The notes: generated from the letters alone by a model not told the origin. A stretch of DNA of 64,000 nucleotides from Trichomonas vaginalis G3 (GCF_026262505.1 NC_067207.1:6394252-6458251); one strand, 5' to 3'; shown: positions 8,701-18,618, numbered from the stretch's first letter. Made by a program: numbers and translations.

Positions 8701-9295
8701 TTTTGAATTTTTCTTGGATAATTCTATTGAACTAACATTACATTATAAAAGTGGAACAAATGCAACATTTCATCCGGGAGATACATTCCAAATGGTATTT
8801 AATGACATAAGTTCTTTAGAATATGTTTATAGAGTTATGAGCATATATGATTTAATATATCCTATAGGAGCTGTTTATACGTCTATGAATCCAATAAATC
8901 CAAACACTTTATTTGGTGGTAGATGGTATGAAATAGTTGACAGTTTTCCATTCTACACTAATACGCAGTCAATGAAGATGGGAGGTTCAAAGAAAATAGG
9001 TATTGAAAACCTTCCTTCACATATGCATAGGTTCAGTGGAAGAACATCTGTGGAAGGAAACCATTCACATTCAATAACAAAAAGAGGTTATACAAATCTT
9101 GCAGCGGGTTCGGATAGACAGGGAATGCATAGATATGATATCACAACTGACCCCAAAGATGTTAGCACAGGTATTTTCTGTGGAACTGCAGGAAATCATA
9201 CACATGTTGTAGCTGGTATTACAGACCCAGCAGGTAATGGAAAAGATTATATGCCTCCTTATATAACAATGCACGCTTGGATACGAGTTGGTTAA
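5759..9295 (+). CDS. Large fiber protein with phage tail-collar tip
   Basis: 1178 aa, looks whole. Residues 1-50 are an anchor domain shared with the element 2 fiber (AYAYEADRAKRLYFGQY). Residues about 49-240 hold four degenerate repeats of FDPxxTxCTMPFI..G..V....TVY. The shaft has several KADKNHTHKSFTTV blocks, including two near-identical units of about 190 bp (7891 and 8358 onward). Residues about 1035-1178 are a tip with YPIGAVYTSMNPINP, TLFGGRWYEI, LPSHMHRFSG, GNHSHS and GKDYMPPYITMHAWIR, the signature of phage tail-collar/receptor-binding domains whose His pairs bind metal. The likely role is host recognition at the virion surface. Three GC-rich hairpin inserts lie in frame. Confidence 0.8.
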   Translation: MSIAAYAYEADRAKRLYFGQYSLTLTDKYIVISDGNTEKYITWKDYEKFDPILTPCTMPFIVNGEVVMKNDTTVYKSVHEALEYMLNYNPERFDPSTTSCTMPFIKDGEIVRVPDSTVYTAVQNSLQNILANIFLISETTEIKLPYITDAKEIKSKTTTLFTSLNDLMTYIINIPAPTTAFDPNSTVCSVPFIKSQTDSLSPEGLSDRSDQGEAHDSSVIVLRDSTVNESLKASLMKIIDFNSFTNTYNSFINVSYASKEGEPKTIDKAVYEIKASTTKLNSLTFDGDSFVNDITSGKTILTKEYLKSHVSEFVEIEKEGGIKFDPLNFIFSLANAGINFAEWTTIQSEINAIWTFLGSKAGMGELVNAARTLGETGNFVDGFKRLVSNVLTNTKKLFRYTIHNGRIFEQVATNPPVMAALMMVRDIKPRNDGNEEHEQQSPTGSEPHSGEDTGRVIQDIKNVYPEVIDLFRGVNDSISKHSITLDEENKLTDYIFVIIAELMKRINEKGIGDIINVSDVMMKRNFDSLFTKPKTEYSLYDVITELMKKINDNKSSGGRVELEVNDVNEKLAEKADKNHVHYITSDEQIITDYHGYLTRSDEAKTKNVNERRYKYIRAKGYDISCTVQYDTGKAPEAFSYNDEIYASTFSVNGVLVEPRFMLRVKAKITFEDAIKSKADKVELEAMNKVLKSHKHNISDINELQTSLDSKADKNHTHKSFTTVRADDIILNFDLGSSAPLENPSTSVKDTLNNLDKSCRNTEDHARNFEAYELPAMLDKKADKNHTHKSFTTVAIESIEGTVGGTGGEGGAPPHAAALYCKPPNFPQGLTSEENITTMKYIRCRNVYVMEDENNVKFTAQDLYDKKADKNHTHKSFTTVRADDIILNFDLGSSAPLENPSTSVKDTLNNLDNSCRNIEGHVRNFETHELPAMLDSKADKTYVDAELTKKFSKPDTMTFTTEIINGEPATPFEFVRGLQPDTFEFFLDNSIELTLHYKSGTNATFHPGDTFQMVFNDISSLEYVYRVMSIYDLIYPIGAVYTSMNPINPNTLFGGRWYEIVDSFPFYTNTQSMKMGGSKKIGIENLPSHMHRFSGRTSVEGNHSHSITKRGYTNLAAGSDRQGMHRYDITTDPKDVSTGIFCGTAGNHTHVVAGITDPAGNGKDYMPPYITMHAWIRVG
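6349..6401. repeat. GC-rich triple hairpin inside the fiber gene
   Basis: GGACTC-TTT-GAGTCC, then GGTCT-TTC-AGACC, then GGGC-GAA-GCCC, all with 3-nt loops and in frame. It encodes a polar stretch (DSLSPEGLSDRSDQGEA) that interrupts the fourth N-terminal repeat of the fiber. Confidence 0.75.
7078..7108. repeat. GC-rich double hairpin inside the fiber gene
   Basis: GAGCCC-AAC-GGGCTC and GCCAC-ATA-GTGGC, in frame, encoding a polar SPTGSEPHSGED stretch in an otherwise helical region. Confidence 0.75.
8182..8205. repeat. GC-rich double hairpin, demonstrable insertion in the fiber gene
   Basis: GGGC-GGA-GCCC followed by GCCGC-AC-GCGGC. The closely related fiber module of element 2 (40402-40600) reads directly from GGTGGGGATGCATTATAT without it, so about 24 bp (eight codons, EGGAPPHA-like) were gained here, or lost there, in frame. 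Confidence 0.8.
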
Positions 9296-9314
9296 AATCT
9301 TTAACTTTACATAA

Positions 9315-10404
9315 ATGAGCTTGAAAGAAGTATTCGAACAACATCCATGGAGGTCATTTAAGAATTCAATGAAGCTGCAAAGAGTTCGGGATTTACTAAC
9401 AGAGCTGAAGTGAAAAGGTTCTTTTGACAAAAATGTTGTACATCAAACAAAAATAAATCCTTACGACTACTTTTTACCAATTTACTCCAACACTTCCTGA
9501 CGCATACCAATTTGACACTCTCATTCAAAGCAGAAAAGGAGGACATAAACCATTCCTCATCTTCATAAATGTTAACACTCGTAAAGCATATGCGTATATA
9601 ATGAGAAATAAAGGAACTCGTGAAGTGTTAAGAGTTTTACAAAAGTTTGTAGCAGAACATAGCCCAAGTATTTTAACATCAGACCAAGACGGTGCATACC
9701 TCAGCAACGAAATCACAGAATTTCTCATTAAGCATAACATAACTCACTACACTACTGAAGACCATAACCATAACATACTCGGTATCATTAACCGCTTCAT
9801 AAGGACTCTCAGAGATTTAAATCAAGAGCGAGACTTTACCGAAGAAACAATGAAACATTTTCTCGAAGTATATAATTCCTCAACACATTCTACAACAGGA
9901 CATACACCAAATTCAATGACAACAACAACAAGAAGAAAAGTATATACAAAAGAAACGAAGCCAAACACAAAATATCAGAAATTCAACACAATTTACTCTC
10001 ATTCCTGGTACAAAAGTTCGTGTGTAGTTCTTGACGACAAACCATTGACAAAGAAACGTTTAAGGTTAAGTCGAAATTATTATATCGTAGACTCTACGCA
10101 AGGTAATGGATATCTTATAAAAGCTGCTGACGACTCCATAGCATTTTACCCTCGACATAAATTAGTCGAAAGTAGTAATGGCAAACTTGCTGAAACCATT
10201 GACGAAGCAAAGCGAGGAGTGGTTATTGAAATACTTGACTATAACACAAACGATGACACTTATAAAGTAAGATATGAAGGAGGCGTTGAAGATGTTATAC
10301 CATCTAAGAACTTGAGAGAATCTAAACCAACTCATCTGGGACCATTAGAGCGGGAGTACTGGAAAGATAAAAACATGCCAGAAAGAATAAGAAAATTCTT
10401 CTAA
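9315..10404 (+). pseudogene. Maverick integrase (rve/DDE), left-arm copy, broken
   Basis: Retrovirus-type integrase of the Polinton class, which joins element ends to target DNA and leaves the 5-6 bp duplication. Recognisable parts in order: an N-terminal segment, the rve core with the strand pattern FLIFINVNTRKAYAY, then ILTSDQDGAYLSNE and the RTLRDL helix, and a C-terminal SH3/chromo-like beta domain (KRGVVIEILDYNTNDDTYKV). It follows the fiber stop by 19 bp with an ATAAATG start context. This copy is broken in about three places, so it is a fossil. Confidence 0.8.
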
Positions 10405-10503
10405 ACTTTTTCGTTGGATGTAAATCAGACATGAATGAGAACAGTCATGTATTATTAATGGTACCATTTATTTTTGTCATAAATTTACACCAAAAATAAT
10501 GTT

Positions 10504-10554
10504 TAGGTGAAGTGGTGACATCTCACCTCTTTTCTCACCTGTTTTCTCACCTCT
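10504..10554. promoter_or_regulatory. GGTGA/TCACC palindromic box
   Basis: AGGTGA..GGTGACATCTCACC core with extra TCACC repeats spaced by T/C runs, between the convergent integrase and 164-aa genes. Member of the box family listed at 1051-1087. Confidence 0.6.
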
Positions 10555-11041
10555 TGAACTTTTTATAACATTCGGTCATAACTTCATCAATTTCATTTAA
10601 ATCACGATTTAAAAACTCATTGACTTCATCTTCAACCGTGTCATCTTGTAATAAGAATATTTTCTTTAGTTTCATGTCAACATCCCGAACAGCACAAAGG
10701 ATAAAATCATATTCATTTCTTCCGTTAAACATACTTTTTCTTTCTCGTTCATCGTTAAATAAATTATTGAAAATATAAACAGCGGTGTAAAAGTTATGTA
10801 CTGTGTTAAATGTTGAAGCTTCACCTATTTTAGATTTTAGGATTCTTTTAGTAAGTAAATTGTTATCGTTCTTTCTCTTTTCCTTATCGTTCATGTCGAA
10901 TCTGTCGAACCACATATCCTGTATTTCATCGAATTTACGAACTATAGAATCCGTCATTTCCCTGGTTAATGAGGGGTAATCATTATTAATTTTTTCATAT
11001 AATTTGTCCATATGATTTTCATCGACGTTTCCGGAAAGCAT
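10547..11041 (-). CDS. Unrecognised 164-aa helical protein
   Basis: MLSGNVDENHMDKLYEKI start, preceded by ATTAA context. Highly charged and predicted mostly helical by eye (DRFDMNDKEKRKNDNN; a C-terminal NEIDEVMTECYKKFKR helix). It may be a regulatory or virion-associated protein, but I recognise no domain. The gene is bracketed by GGTGA boxes: the 3' end runs into one box and another lies 20-70 bp upstream of its start. The mirror copy (12556-13049) is broken, this one looks whole. Confidence 0.5.
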   Translation of the reverse strand: MLSGNVDENHMDKLYEKINNDYPSLTREMTDSIVRKFDEIQDMWFDRFDMNDKEKRKNDNNLLTKRILKSKIGEASTFNTVHNFYTAVYIFNNLFNDERERKSMFNGRNEYDFILCAVRDVDMKLKKIFLLQDDTVEDEVNEFLNRDLNEIDEVMTECYKKFKR

Positions 11042-11063
11042 TTAATTAAAGCAAAAATAATGT

Positions 11064-11336
11064 TTAGGTGAAGAGGTGAGATGTCACCTGTTTTTTCACC
11101 TCTTTTTTCACCTCTTGAATTTTCATGAATTTTCACAAAAGACCAAAAATATATTATAGGTGAAGAGGTGAGATGTCACCCGTTTTCTCACCTGTTTTCT
11201 CACCCTCGTGACTTTGTCATAACTTCTTCGTAAATGCTTTGTCATAACTTCTTCGTAAATGAGTGTAAATGACCAAAAATATATTATAGGTGAAGAGGTG
11301 AGATGTCACCTCTTTTTTCACCTAATTTCTCACCTC
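11064..11336. promoter_or_regulatory. Cluster of three GGTGA/TCACC boxes around the palindrome axis
   Basis: Boxes at 11064-11113, 11158-11205 and 11288-11336 each follow an A/T-rich lead (the last two GACCAAAAATATATTAT; the first AAAAATAATGTTT). Between the last two there are two direct copies of CTTTGTCATAACTTCTTCG (11212 and 11237 onward). The left palindrome arm ends inside the second box; the third box belongs to the single-copy spacer. The gene-free stretch 11042-11419 is fully occupied by these repeats and the spacer gene's promoter. Confidence 0.6.
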
Positions 11337-11369
11337 TTGAATTTTCATGAATTTCCTTAAGATAGAAAA

Positions 11370-11419
11370 ATAACGTTAGTTTTATTTTTATTTATTTTTT
11401 TTATTTTGTATGTAAAGAT
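11370..11419 (+). promoter_or_regulatory. Leader/promoter of the spacer gene
   Basis: AACGTTAGTTTTATTTTTATT..TATTTTGTATGTAA directly precedes the ATG. An almost identical leader (GTTAGTTTTA, T-rich run, TATTTTGTATGTAA) precedes the KilA-N gene of element 2 at 41880-41927, so it is a conserved Maverick control region. Confidence 0.55.
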
Positions 11420-12385
11420 ATGATTTCAACAATCGGCACAACAACAATTCAAGCCGCGAACGGCGGGACTCTGTCCACAACAACTTCACCAAACTCGTTA
11501 GTCATGAATCCAACATCTATGTTAGTAGAGATGAAAAGCTTCATTCCTTCTTCATATACTTTCGAAACAAAAATCCAGAAGATAAAGCAAGAACTTTTAA
11601 CAAGTAATTTAGACTGTAGTGCGAAAGATGAAACAAATGAACAGTATCTTTATGAAATGCAGGACATTATTGACCATTTACCTAAACTACCTGAAATTCA
11701 GCATCAAAAACTAACTATTCCTGAATTCGATGAAATAGAAGTGAAACCAACTGACTCAGTAGAAATAAAGAAGTTCATTCGAAAGGTAAACTATGAGTTT
11801 CTAGGATTTCATTGCAACCATAAGGTTATGGACAAAGATTGCGACATGGTATATAAGAATGTTTCTGACATATATAAATCCGGGGAGTTTAAGACCTACG
11901 ATAACTTTGTTTCGTTAGTTGCTGAATGTGTATGGCAGATAAGAGATAAAGATAGAAGAGGTAAAATATGGAACGAACAGATAAGACCAACTGCTTTTGA
12001 GTTAAAGAAAACCATTGACGCCTTAGTTGTTTTAGCAGGTAAGGTTTCAGAATATAACGCAAAAATGAATCCGCAATGTTCTAAATGTAAAGCAGCAATT
12101 AGGAAATATAACTACTCCGTCAAAGAGATAGAAAGAATGCGAAACGACTATGCAGACTTAAAGAAAGAAGCAGAAAAGCCAGCAGAAAATAAAATGGACA
12201 TGTTAGCATTTCTGAACAAAAACTATCCAACTGCTGACGATTTCCTTCTATCTGACGTCAAGAAGAAATATAAAGAAACTTTCGGCATTGTTAAAACTTT
12301 TGACATACTGACAGAAGAAATAGAAGCTACGAAATTGTTTAGGATTTCAAATATACATCGTACAATTCATGTAAAACGCTTGTGA
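11420..12385 (+). CDS. Spacer gene, single-copy 321-aa protein of unknown function
   Basis: The only gene of element 1 present once, lying across the symmetry axis. The N-terminal 40 residues are low-complexity (GTTTIQAANGGTLSTTTS). The middle is helical and charged. A CSKCKAAIRKYN pair of cysteines (about residues 214-217) is followed by a coiled-coil-like stretch (KEIERMRNDYADLKKEAE) and a C-terminal TADDFLLSDVKKKYKETFGI helix pair that could be a winged-helix-like DNA-binding end. It shares its leader with the KilA-N gene of element 2, hinting at a regulatory or replication gene. I do not recognise a named family. Confidence 0.6.
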   Translation: MISTIGTTTIQAANGGTLSTTTSPNSLVMNPTSMLVEMKSFIPSSYTFETKIQKIKQELLTSNLDCSAKDETNEQYLYEMQDIIDHLPKLPEIQHQKLTIPEFDEIEVKPTDSVEIKKFIRKVNYEFLGFHCNHKVMDKDCDMVYKNVSDIYKSGEFKTYDNFVSLVAECVWQIRDKDRRGKIWNEQIRPTAFELKKTIDALVVLAGKVSEYNAKMNPQCSKCKAAIRKYNYSVKEIERMRNDYADLKKEAEKPAENKMDMLAFLNKNYPTADDFLLSDVKKKYKETFGIVKTFDILTEEIEATKLFRISNIHRTIHVKRL

Positions 12386-12555
12386 AAAACTGGGGTGAGA
12401 AAACAGGTGAAAAACGGGTGACATCTCACCTCTTCACCTATAATATATTTTTGGTCTTTTGTGAAAATTCATGAAAATTCAAGAGGTGAAAAAAGAGGTG
12501 AAAAAACAGGTGACATCTCACCTCTTCACCTAAACATTATTTTTGCTTTAATTAA

Positions 12556-13049
12556 ATGCTTTCCGGAAACGTCGATGAAAATCATATGGACAAATTATAT
12601 GAAAAATTAATAATGATTACCCCTCATTAACCAGGGAAATGACGGATTCTATAGTTCGTAAATTCGATGAAATACAGGATATGTGGTTCGACAGATTCGA
12701 CATGAACGATAAGGAAAAGAGAAAGAACGATAACAATTTACTTACTAAAAGAATCCTAAAATCTAAAATAGGTGAAGCTTCAACATTTAACACAGTACAT
12801 AACTTTTACACCGCTGTTTATATTTTCAATAATTTATTTAACGATGAACGAGAAAGAAAAAGTATGTTTAACGGAAGAAATGAATATGATTTTATCCTTT
12901 GTGCTGTTCGGGATGTTGACATGAAACTAAAGAAAATATTCTTATTACAAGATGACACGGTTGAAGATGAAGTCAATGAGTTTTTAAATCGTGATTTAAA
13001 TGAAATTGATGAAGTTATGACCGAATGTTATAAAAAGTTCAAGAGGTGA
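12556..13049 (+). pseudogene. 164-aa protein gene, right-arm copy, broken
   Basis: Inverted copy of 10547-11041. It is broken about once near its beginning; the remainder matches the left-arm product. Confidence 0.6.
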
Positions 13050-13191
13050 GAAAACAGGTGAGAAAAGAGGTGAGATGTCACCACTTCACCTAAACATTAT
13101 TTTTGGTGTAAATTTATGACAAAAATAAATGGTACCATTAATAATACATGACTGTTCTCATTCATGTCTGATTTACATCCAACGAAAAAGT

Positions 13192-14275
13192 TTAGAAGAA
13201 TTTTCTTATTCTTTCTGGCATGTTTTTATCTTTCCAGTACTCCCGCTCTAATGGTCCCAGATGAGTTGGTTTAGATTCTCTCAAGTTCTTAGATGGTATA
13301 ACATCTTCAACGCCTCCTTCATATCTTACTTTATAAGTGTCATCGTTTGTGTTATAGTCAAGTATTTCAATAACCACTCCTCGCTTTGCTTCGTCAATGG
13401 TTTCAGCAAGTTTGCCATTACTACTTTCGACTAATTTATGTCGAGGGTAAAATGCTATGGAGTCGTCAGCAGCTTTTATAAGATATCCATTACCTTGCGT
13501 AGAGTCTACGATATAATAATTTCGACTTAACCTTAAACGTTTCTTTGTCAATGGTTTGTCGTCAAGAACTACACGAACTTTTGTACCAGGAATGAGAGTA
13601 AATTGTGTTGAATTTCTGATATTTTGTGTTTGGCTTCGTTTCTTTTGTATATACTTTTCTTCTTGTTGTTGTGTCATTGAATTTGGTGTATGTCCTGTTG
13701 TAGAATGTGTTGAGGAATTATATACTTCGAGAAAATGTTTCATTGTTTCTTCGGTAAAGTCTCGCTCTTGATTTAAATCTCTGAGAGTCCTTATGAAGCG
13801 GTTAATGATACCGAGTATGTTATGGTTATGGTCTTCAGTAGTGTAGTGAGTTATGTTATGCTTAATGAGAAATTCTGTGATTTCGTTGCTGAGGTATGCA
13901 CCGTCTTGGTCTGATGTTAAAATACTTGGGCTATGTTCTGCTACAAACTTTTGTAAAACTCTTAACACTTCGAGTTCCTTTATTTCTCATTATATACGCA
14001 TATGCTTTACGAGTGTTAACATTTATGAAGATGAGGAATGGTTTATGTCCTCCTTTTCTGCTTTGAATGAGAGTGTCAAATTGGTATGCGTCAGGAGTGT
14101 TGGAGTAAATTGGTAAAAAGTAGTCGTAAGGATTTATTTTTGTTTGATGTACAACATTTTTGTCAAAGAACCTTTTCACTTCAGCTCTGTTAGTAAATCC
14201 CGAACTCTTTGCAGCTTCATTGAACTTCTTAAATGACCTCCATGGATGTTGTTCGAATACTTCTTTCAAGCTCAT
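13192..14275 (-). pseudogene. Maverick integrase, right-arm copy, broken
   Basis: Inverted copy of the integrase at 9315-10404, with the same rve core and C-terminal SH3/chromo-like domain. Broken in about two places, so neither arm carries a whole integrase frame. Confidence 0.75.
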
Positions 14276-14294
14276 TTATGTAAAGTTAAAGATT

Positions 14295-17200
14295 TTAACC
14301 AACTCGTATCCAAGCGTGCATTGTTATATAAGGAGGCATATAATCTTTTCCATTACCTGCTGGGTCTGTAATACCAGCTACAACATGTGTATGATTTCCT
14401 GCAGTTCCACAGAAAATACCTGTGCTAACATCTTTGGGGTCAGTTGTGATATCATATCTATGCATTCCCTGTCTATCCGAACCCGCTGCAAGATTTGTAT
14501 AACCTCTTTTTGTTATTGAATGTGAATGGTTTCCTTCCACAGATGTTCTTCCACTGAACCTATGCATATGTGAAGGAAGGTTTTCAATACCTATTTTCTT
14601 TGAACCTCCCATCTTCATTGACTGCGTATTAGTGTAGAATGGAAAACTGTCAACTATTTCATACCATCTACCACCAAATAAAGTGTTTGGATTTATTGGA
14701 TTCATAGACGTATAAACAGCTCCTATAGGATATATTAAATCATATATGCTCATAACTCTATAAACATATTCTAAAGAACTTATGTCATTAAATACCATTT
14801 GGAATGTATCTCCCGGATGAAATGTTGCATTTGTTCCACTTTTATAATGTAATGTTAGTTCAATAGAATTATCCAAGAAAAATTCAAAAGTATCTGGTTG
14901 AAGACCTCTAACAAATTCAAATGGAGTTGCTGGTTCACCATTTATAATTTCTGTTGTAAATGTCATTGTATCTGGTTTCGAAAATTTCTTTGTTAGTTCT
15001 GCATCCACATAAGTTTTATCTGCTTTCTTGTCTAACATTGCTGGTAGTTCATATGCTTCAAAGTTTCTGGCATGATCTTCGGTATTCCTGCAACTCTTAT
15101 CTAAATTGTTAAGAGTATCTTTTACGCTTGTACTCGGATTCTCTAAAGGTGCACTTGAACCAAGGTCAAAGTTCAATATTATGTCGTCTGCTCTAACAGT
15201 AGTGAAGGATTTATGTGTATGGTTCTTGTCTGCTTTCTTGTCATATAAATCTTGAGCAGTGAATTTAATATTATGTTCATCCTTCATGACATAAACATCT
15301 TTACATCTAATGTTTCTCATCGTCGTTATGTCGTCATCCGATGTTAAACCTTGTGGAAAGTTAGGAGGTTTACAATATAATGCAGCCACGTGCGGCGGGG
15401 CTCCGCCCTCCCCACCAGTTCTTCAACCGTTCCTTCAATACTTTCTATAGCAACAGTTTGTGAAGGATTTATGTGTATGGTTCTTGTCTGCTTTCTTATC
15501 TAACATTGCTGGTAGTTCATGCTTCAAAGTTTCTGGCATGACTTTCAATGTTCCTGCAACTGTTATCTAAACTGTTAAGAGTATCTTTTACGCTTGTACT
15601 TGGATTTTCTAATGGTGCACTTGAACCAAGGTCAAAGTTCAATATTATGTCGTCTGCTCTAACAGTAGTGAAGGATTTATGTGTATGGTTCTTGTCAGCT
15701 TTACTGTCTAAAGAAGTTTGAAGTTCATTTATATCGGAGATGTTGTGTTTATGAGATTTCAAAACTTTGTTCGTTGCGTCAAGTTCAACTTTGTCAGCTT
15801 TACTTTTAATAGCATCTTCAAACGTTATTTTTGCCTTAACTCTTAACATAAATCTTGGTTCAACTAATACACCATTAACAGAGAAAGTAGAGGCATAAAT
15901 TTCATCGTTATAACTAAATGCTTCTGGTGCTTTACCTGTGTCATACTGTACAGTACAGCTTATGTCATAACCTTTAGCACGAATGTATTTATATCTTCTT
16001 TCATTAACATTTTTTGTCTTCGCTTCATCACTTCGTGTTAAATATCCATGGTAGTCCGTTATAATCTGTTCGTCTGAAGTTATATAATGAACGTGGTTTT
16101 TATCTGCTTTTTCGGCTAATTTCTCATTAACATCATTCACTTCTAATTCAACTCTTCCGCCAGAACTCTTATTATCATTAATCTTTTTCATTAATTCGGT
16201 AATTACGTCATAAAGACTATATTCTGTTTTCGGTTTTGTAAATAATGAGTCAAAATTTCTTTTCATCATTACATCGCTGACATTAATGATATCACCAATT
16301 CCTTTTTCATTTATTCTCTTCATTAATTCTGCAATAATGACGAATATATAATCTGTTAATTTATTCTCTTCATCGAGGGTTATAGAATGTTTTGAAATTG
16401 AATCATTAACTCCTCTAAATAAATCAATAACTTCAGGATACACGTTTTTAATGTCTTGAATAACCCGACCAGTATCCTCGCCACTATGTGGCTCTGAGCC
16501 CGTTGGGCTCTGTTGTTCATGTTCTTCGTTCCCGTCGTTACGTGGTTTTATATCTCTAACCATCATCAACGCAGCCATAACCGGAGGGTTTGTTGCTACC
16601 TGTTCGAAAATCCGTCCGTTATGTATGGTATATCTAAATAATTTCTTTGTGTTTGTTAAAACATTTGAAACAAGTCTTTTAAAACCACACAAAATTTCCT
16701 GTTTCACCTAATGTTCTTGCAGCATTTACAAGCTCACCCATTCCCGCTTTTGACCCCAAAAACGTCCATATTGCATTTATTTCACTCTGTATAGTTGTCC
16801 ATTCAGCGAAACTAACACCCGCATTCGCTAAGCTGAAAATGAAATTCAGTGGATCGAACTTAATTCCACCTTCTTTTTCAATTTCAACGAACTCACTAAC
16901 ATGAGATTTTAAATATTCTTTCGTTAAAATTGTTTTCCCCGATGTTATGTCATTAACGAAACTATCACCGTCAAAAGTTAACGAATTCAATTTCGTCGTT
17001 GATGCTTTTATTTCATACACCGCTTTATCGATAGTTTTTGGCTCACCTTCTTTAGAAGCATATGAAACATTAATGAATGAATTATATGTATTCGTGAATG
17101 AATTAAAATCAATGATTTTCATTAATGACGCCTTTAATGATTCATTAACTGTTGAATCCCTTAAAACAATTAATGAACTGTCATGGGCTTCGCCCTGGTC

Positions 17201-17824
17201 GCTTCGGTCTGAAAGACCTTCAGGACTCAAAGAGTCCGTTTGCGACTTTATGAAAGGTACACTGCAAACCGTCGAGTTTGGATCAAATGCTGTAGTTGGT
17301 GCAGGAATATTAATGATATAAGTCATTAAATCATTAAGTGACGTAAATAATGTTGTCGTTTTTGATTTAATTTCTTTAGCATCTGTTATATATGGTAATT
17401 TTATTTCTGTAGTTTCTGAATTAAAGATATTCGCTAAAATGTTTTGTAAACTGTTTTGAACAGCTGTGTAAACCGTTGAATTCGGAACTCTTACGATTTC
17501 ACCATCCTTAATAAAAGGCATTGTACATGACGTAGTGCTTGGGTCAAATCTTTCGGGATTATAATTCAACATATATTCTAACGCTTCATATACAGACTTA
17601 TATACTGTTGTGTCGTTCTTCATGACAACTTCACCATTTACAATGAATGGCATAGTGCATGGAGTTAAAATAGGGTCAAACTTTTCATAGTCCTTCCATG
17701 TTATGTATTTCTCGGTATTTCCATCAGAAATAACAATATATTTGTCAGTAAGTGTGAGAGAGTATTGACCAAAATATAAACGTTTAGCTCTGTCAGCTTC
17801 ATACGCATATGCAGCAATACTCAT
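14295..17824 (-). pseudogene. Fiber gene, right-arm copy, broken
   Basis: Inverted copy of the 1178-aa fiber (5759-9295). The tip, KADKNHTH shaft blocks, N-terminal repeats and GC-rich hairpin inserts are all recognisable, but the frame is interrupted about three times. The left-arm fiber is open throughout. Confidence 0.8.
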
Positions 17825-17841
17825 ATTTTAATGAGAATAAA

Positions 17842-18618
17842 ATGTTGTTCTATTTGCAAAGTACAGACCCAAACGAATACGGGACAGTAAAGCTACAAAC
17901 AAACTTAGGTCTTCAGAATGAAGCGCTTGCTTTCAGAGTTGTTGACTTCAATACTATCGCTTCATTCGTTATAACAGATGAAACAGATTTCATGGAGCTT
18001 GAAATAGATGGAAAGAAGCACGAAATAAGATTTCACAATAATGTAGAATATAAGATGGAAACATTAGCTGGAGTGTTAAATGCGCTCATAAATACTACAA
18101 TAAACAAGGAGAACGAAGAAAACTTAATGAATGTTAAACTTATTGCAGGAGTTTTGAAGTTCAGTTATGCGAAGGAGTTTAAGATAACACGAATGAGTCA
18201 TAGAGTTCAATTGCTTCTGGGAGCATACCATATGACATGTCCTTTGAAAAGTGTTGACAAAACGATTGAGATGAAATCTGTTCCATACGTATGTTATGGT
18301 AATTGTTTATACGTTGAGTCAAAAATAGCTAATGTCACAGGTATTTCAGGAGTTAATAGTAAAGGTTCAGTAGAATATAAATCCTTCTGTTATGCAGTCA
18401 ATTCAATGTTCATTCCAAACGTTCCTGTCATAGTAACTCATTTAGGTAAATGGGTTCGCATTAGTCCTCATAATTTGAAAGACATGCAATTCAGACTTGT
18501 TGACTTTCAAGGAGAGCCTGTAGAACTGAAGGCACCAGTGCGAATGACTGTTGAAGTTGACTTTTTAGAAAATATTAAATGCAACAGCTTACAAGAGAAC
18601 TCAGAGCTAAAAATATAA
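17842..18618 (+). CDS. 258-aa minor structural protein, right-arm copy
   Basis: Inverted copy of 4965-5741 with the same product; looks whole. Divergent from the fiber copy across 17 bp. Confidence 0.6.
   Translation: MLFYLQSTDPNEYGTVKLQTNLGLQNEALAFRVVDFNTIASFVITDETDFMELEIDGKKHEIRFHNNVEYKMETLAGVLNALINTTINKENEENLMNVKLIAGVLKFSYAKEFKITRMSHRVQLLLGAYHMTCPLKSVDKTIEMKSVPYVCYGNCLYVESKIANVTGISGVNSKGSVEYKSFCYAVNSMFIPNVPVIVTHLGKWVRISPHNLKDMQFRLVDFQGEPVELKAPVRMTVEVDFLENIKCNSLQENSELKI

Larger units (their letters stand above)
273..11204 (+). repeat. Left arm of the palindrome (about 10.9 kb inverted repeat)
   Basis: Position x in this arm pairs with about 23590 minus x in the right arm throughout: the 144-aa, ATPase, fiber, integrase and 164-aa genes all recur inverted. 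The symmetry ends in a GGTGA box at about 11204. The outermost 250 bases (273-529) hold no gene. They contain the terminus, a GC-richer patch (about 306-325) and short direct repeats of CACTAACGAA-like units near 432-470, before an A/T-rich promoter run. Confidence 0.9.
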
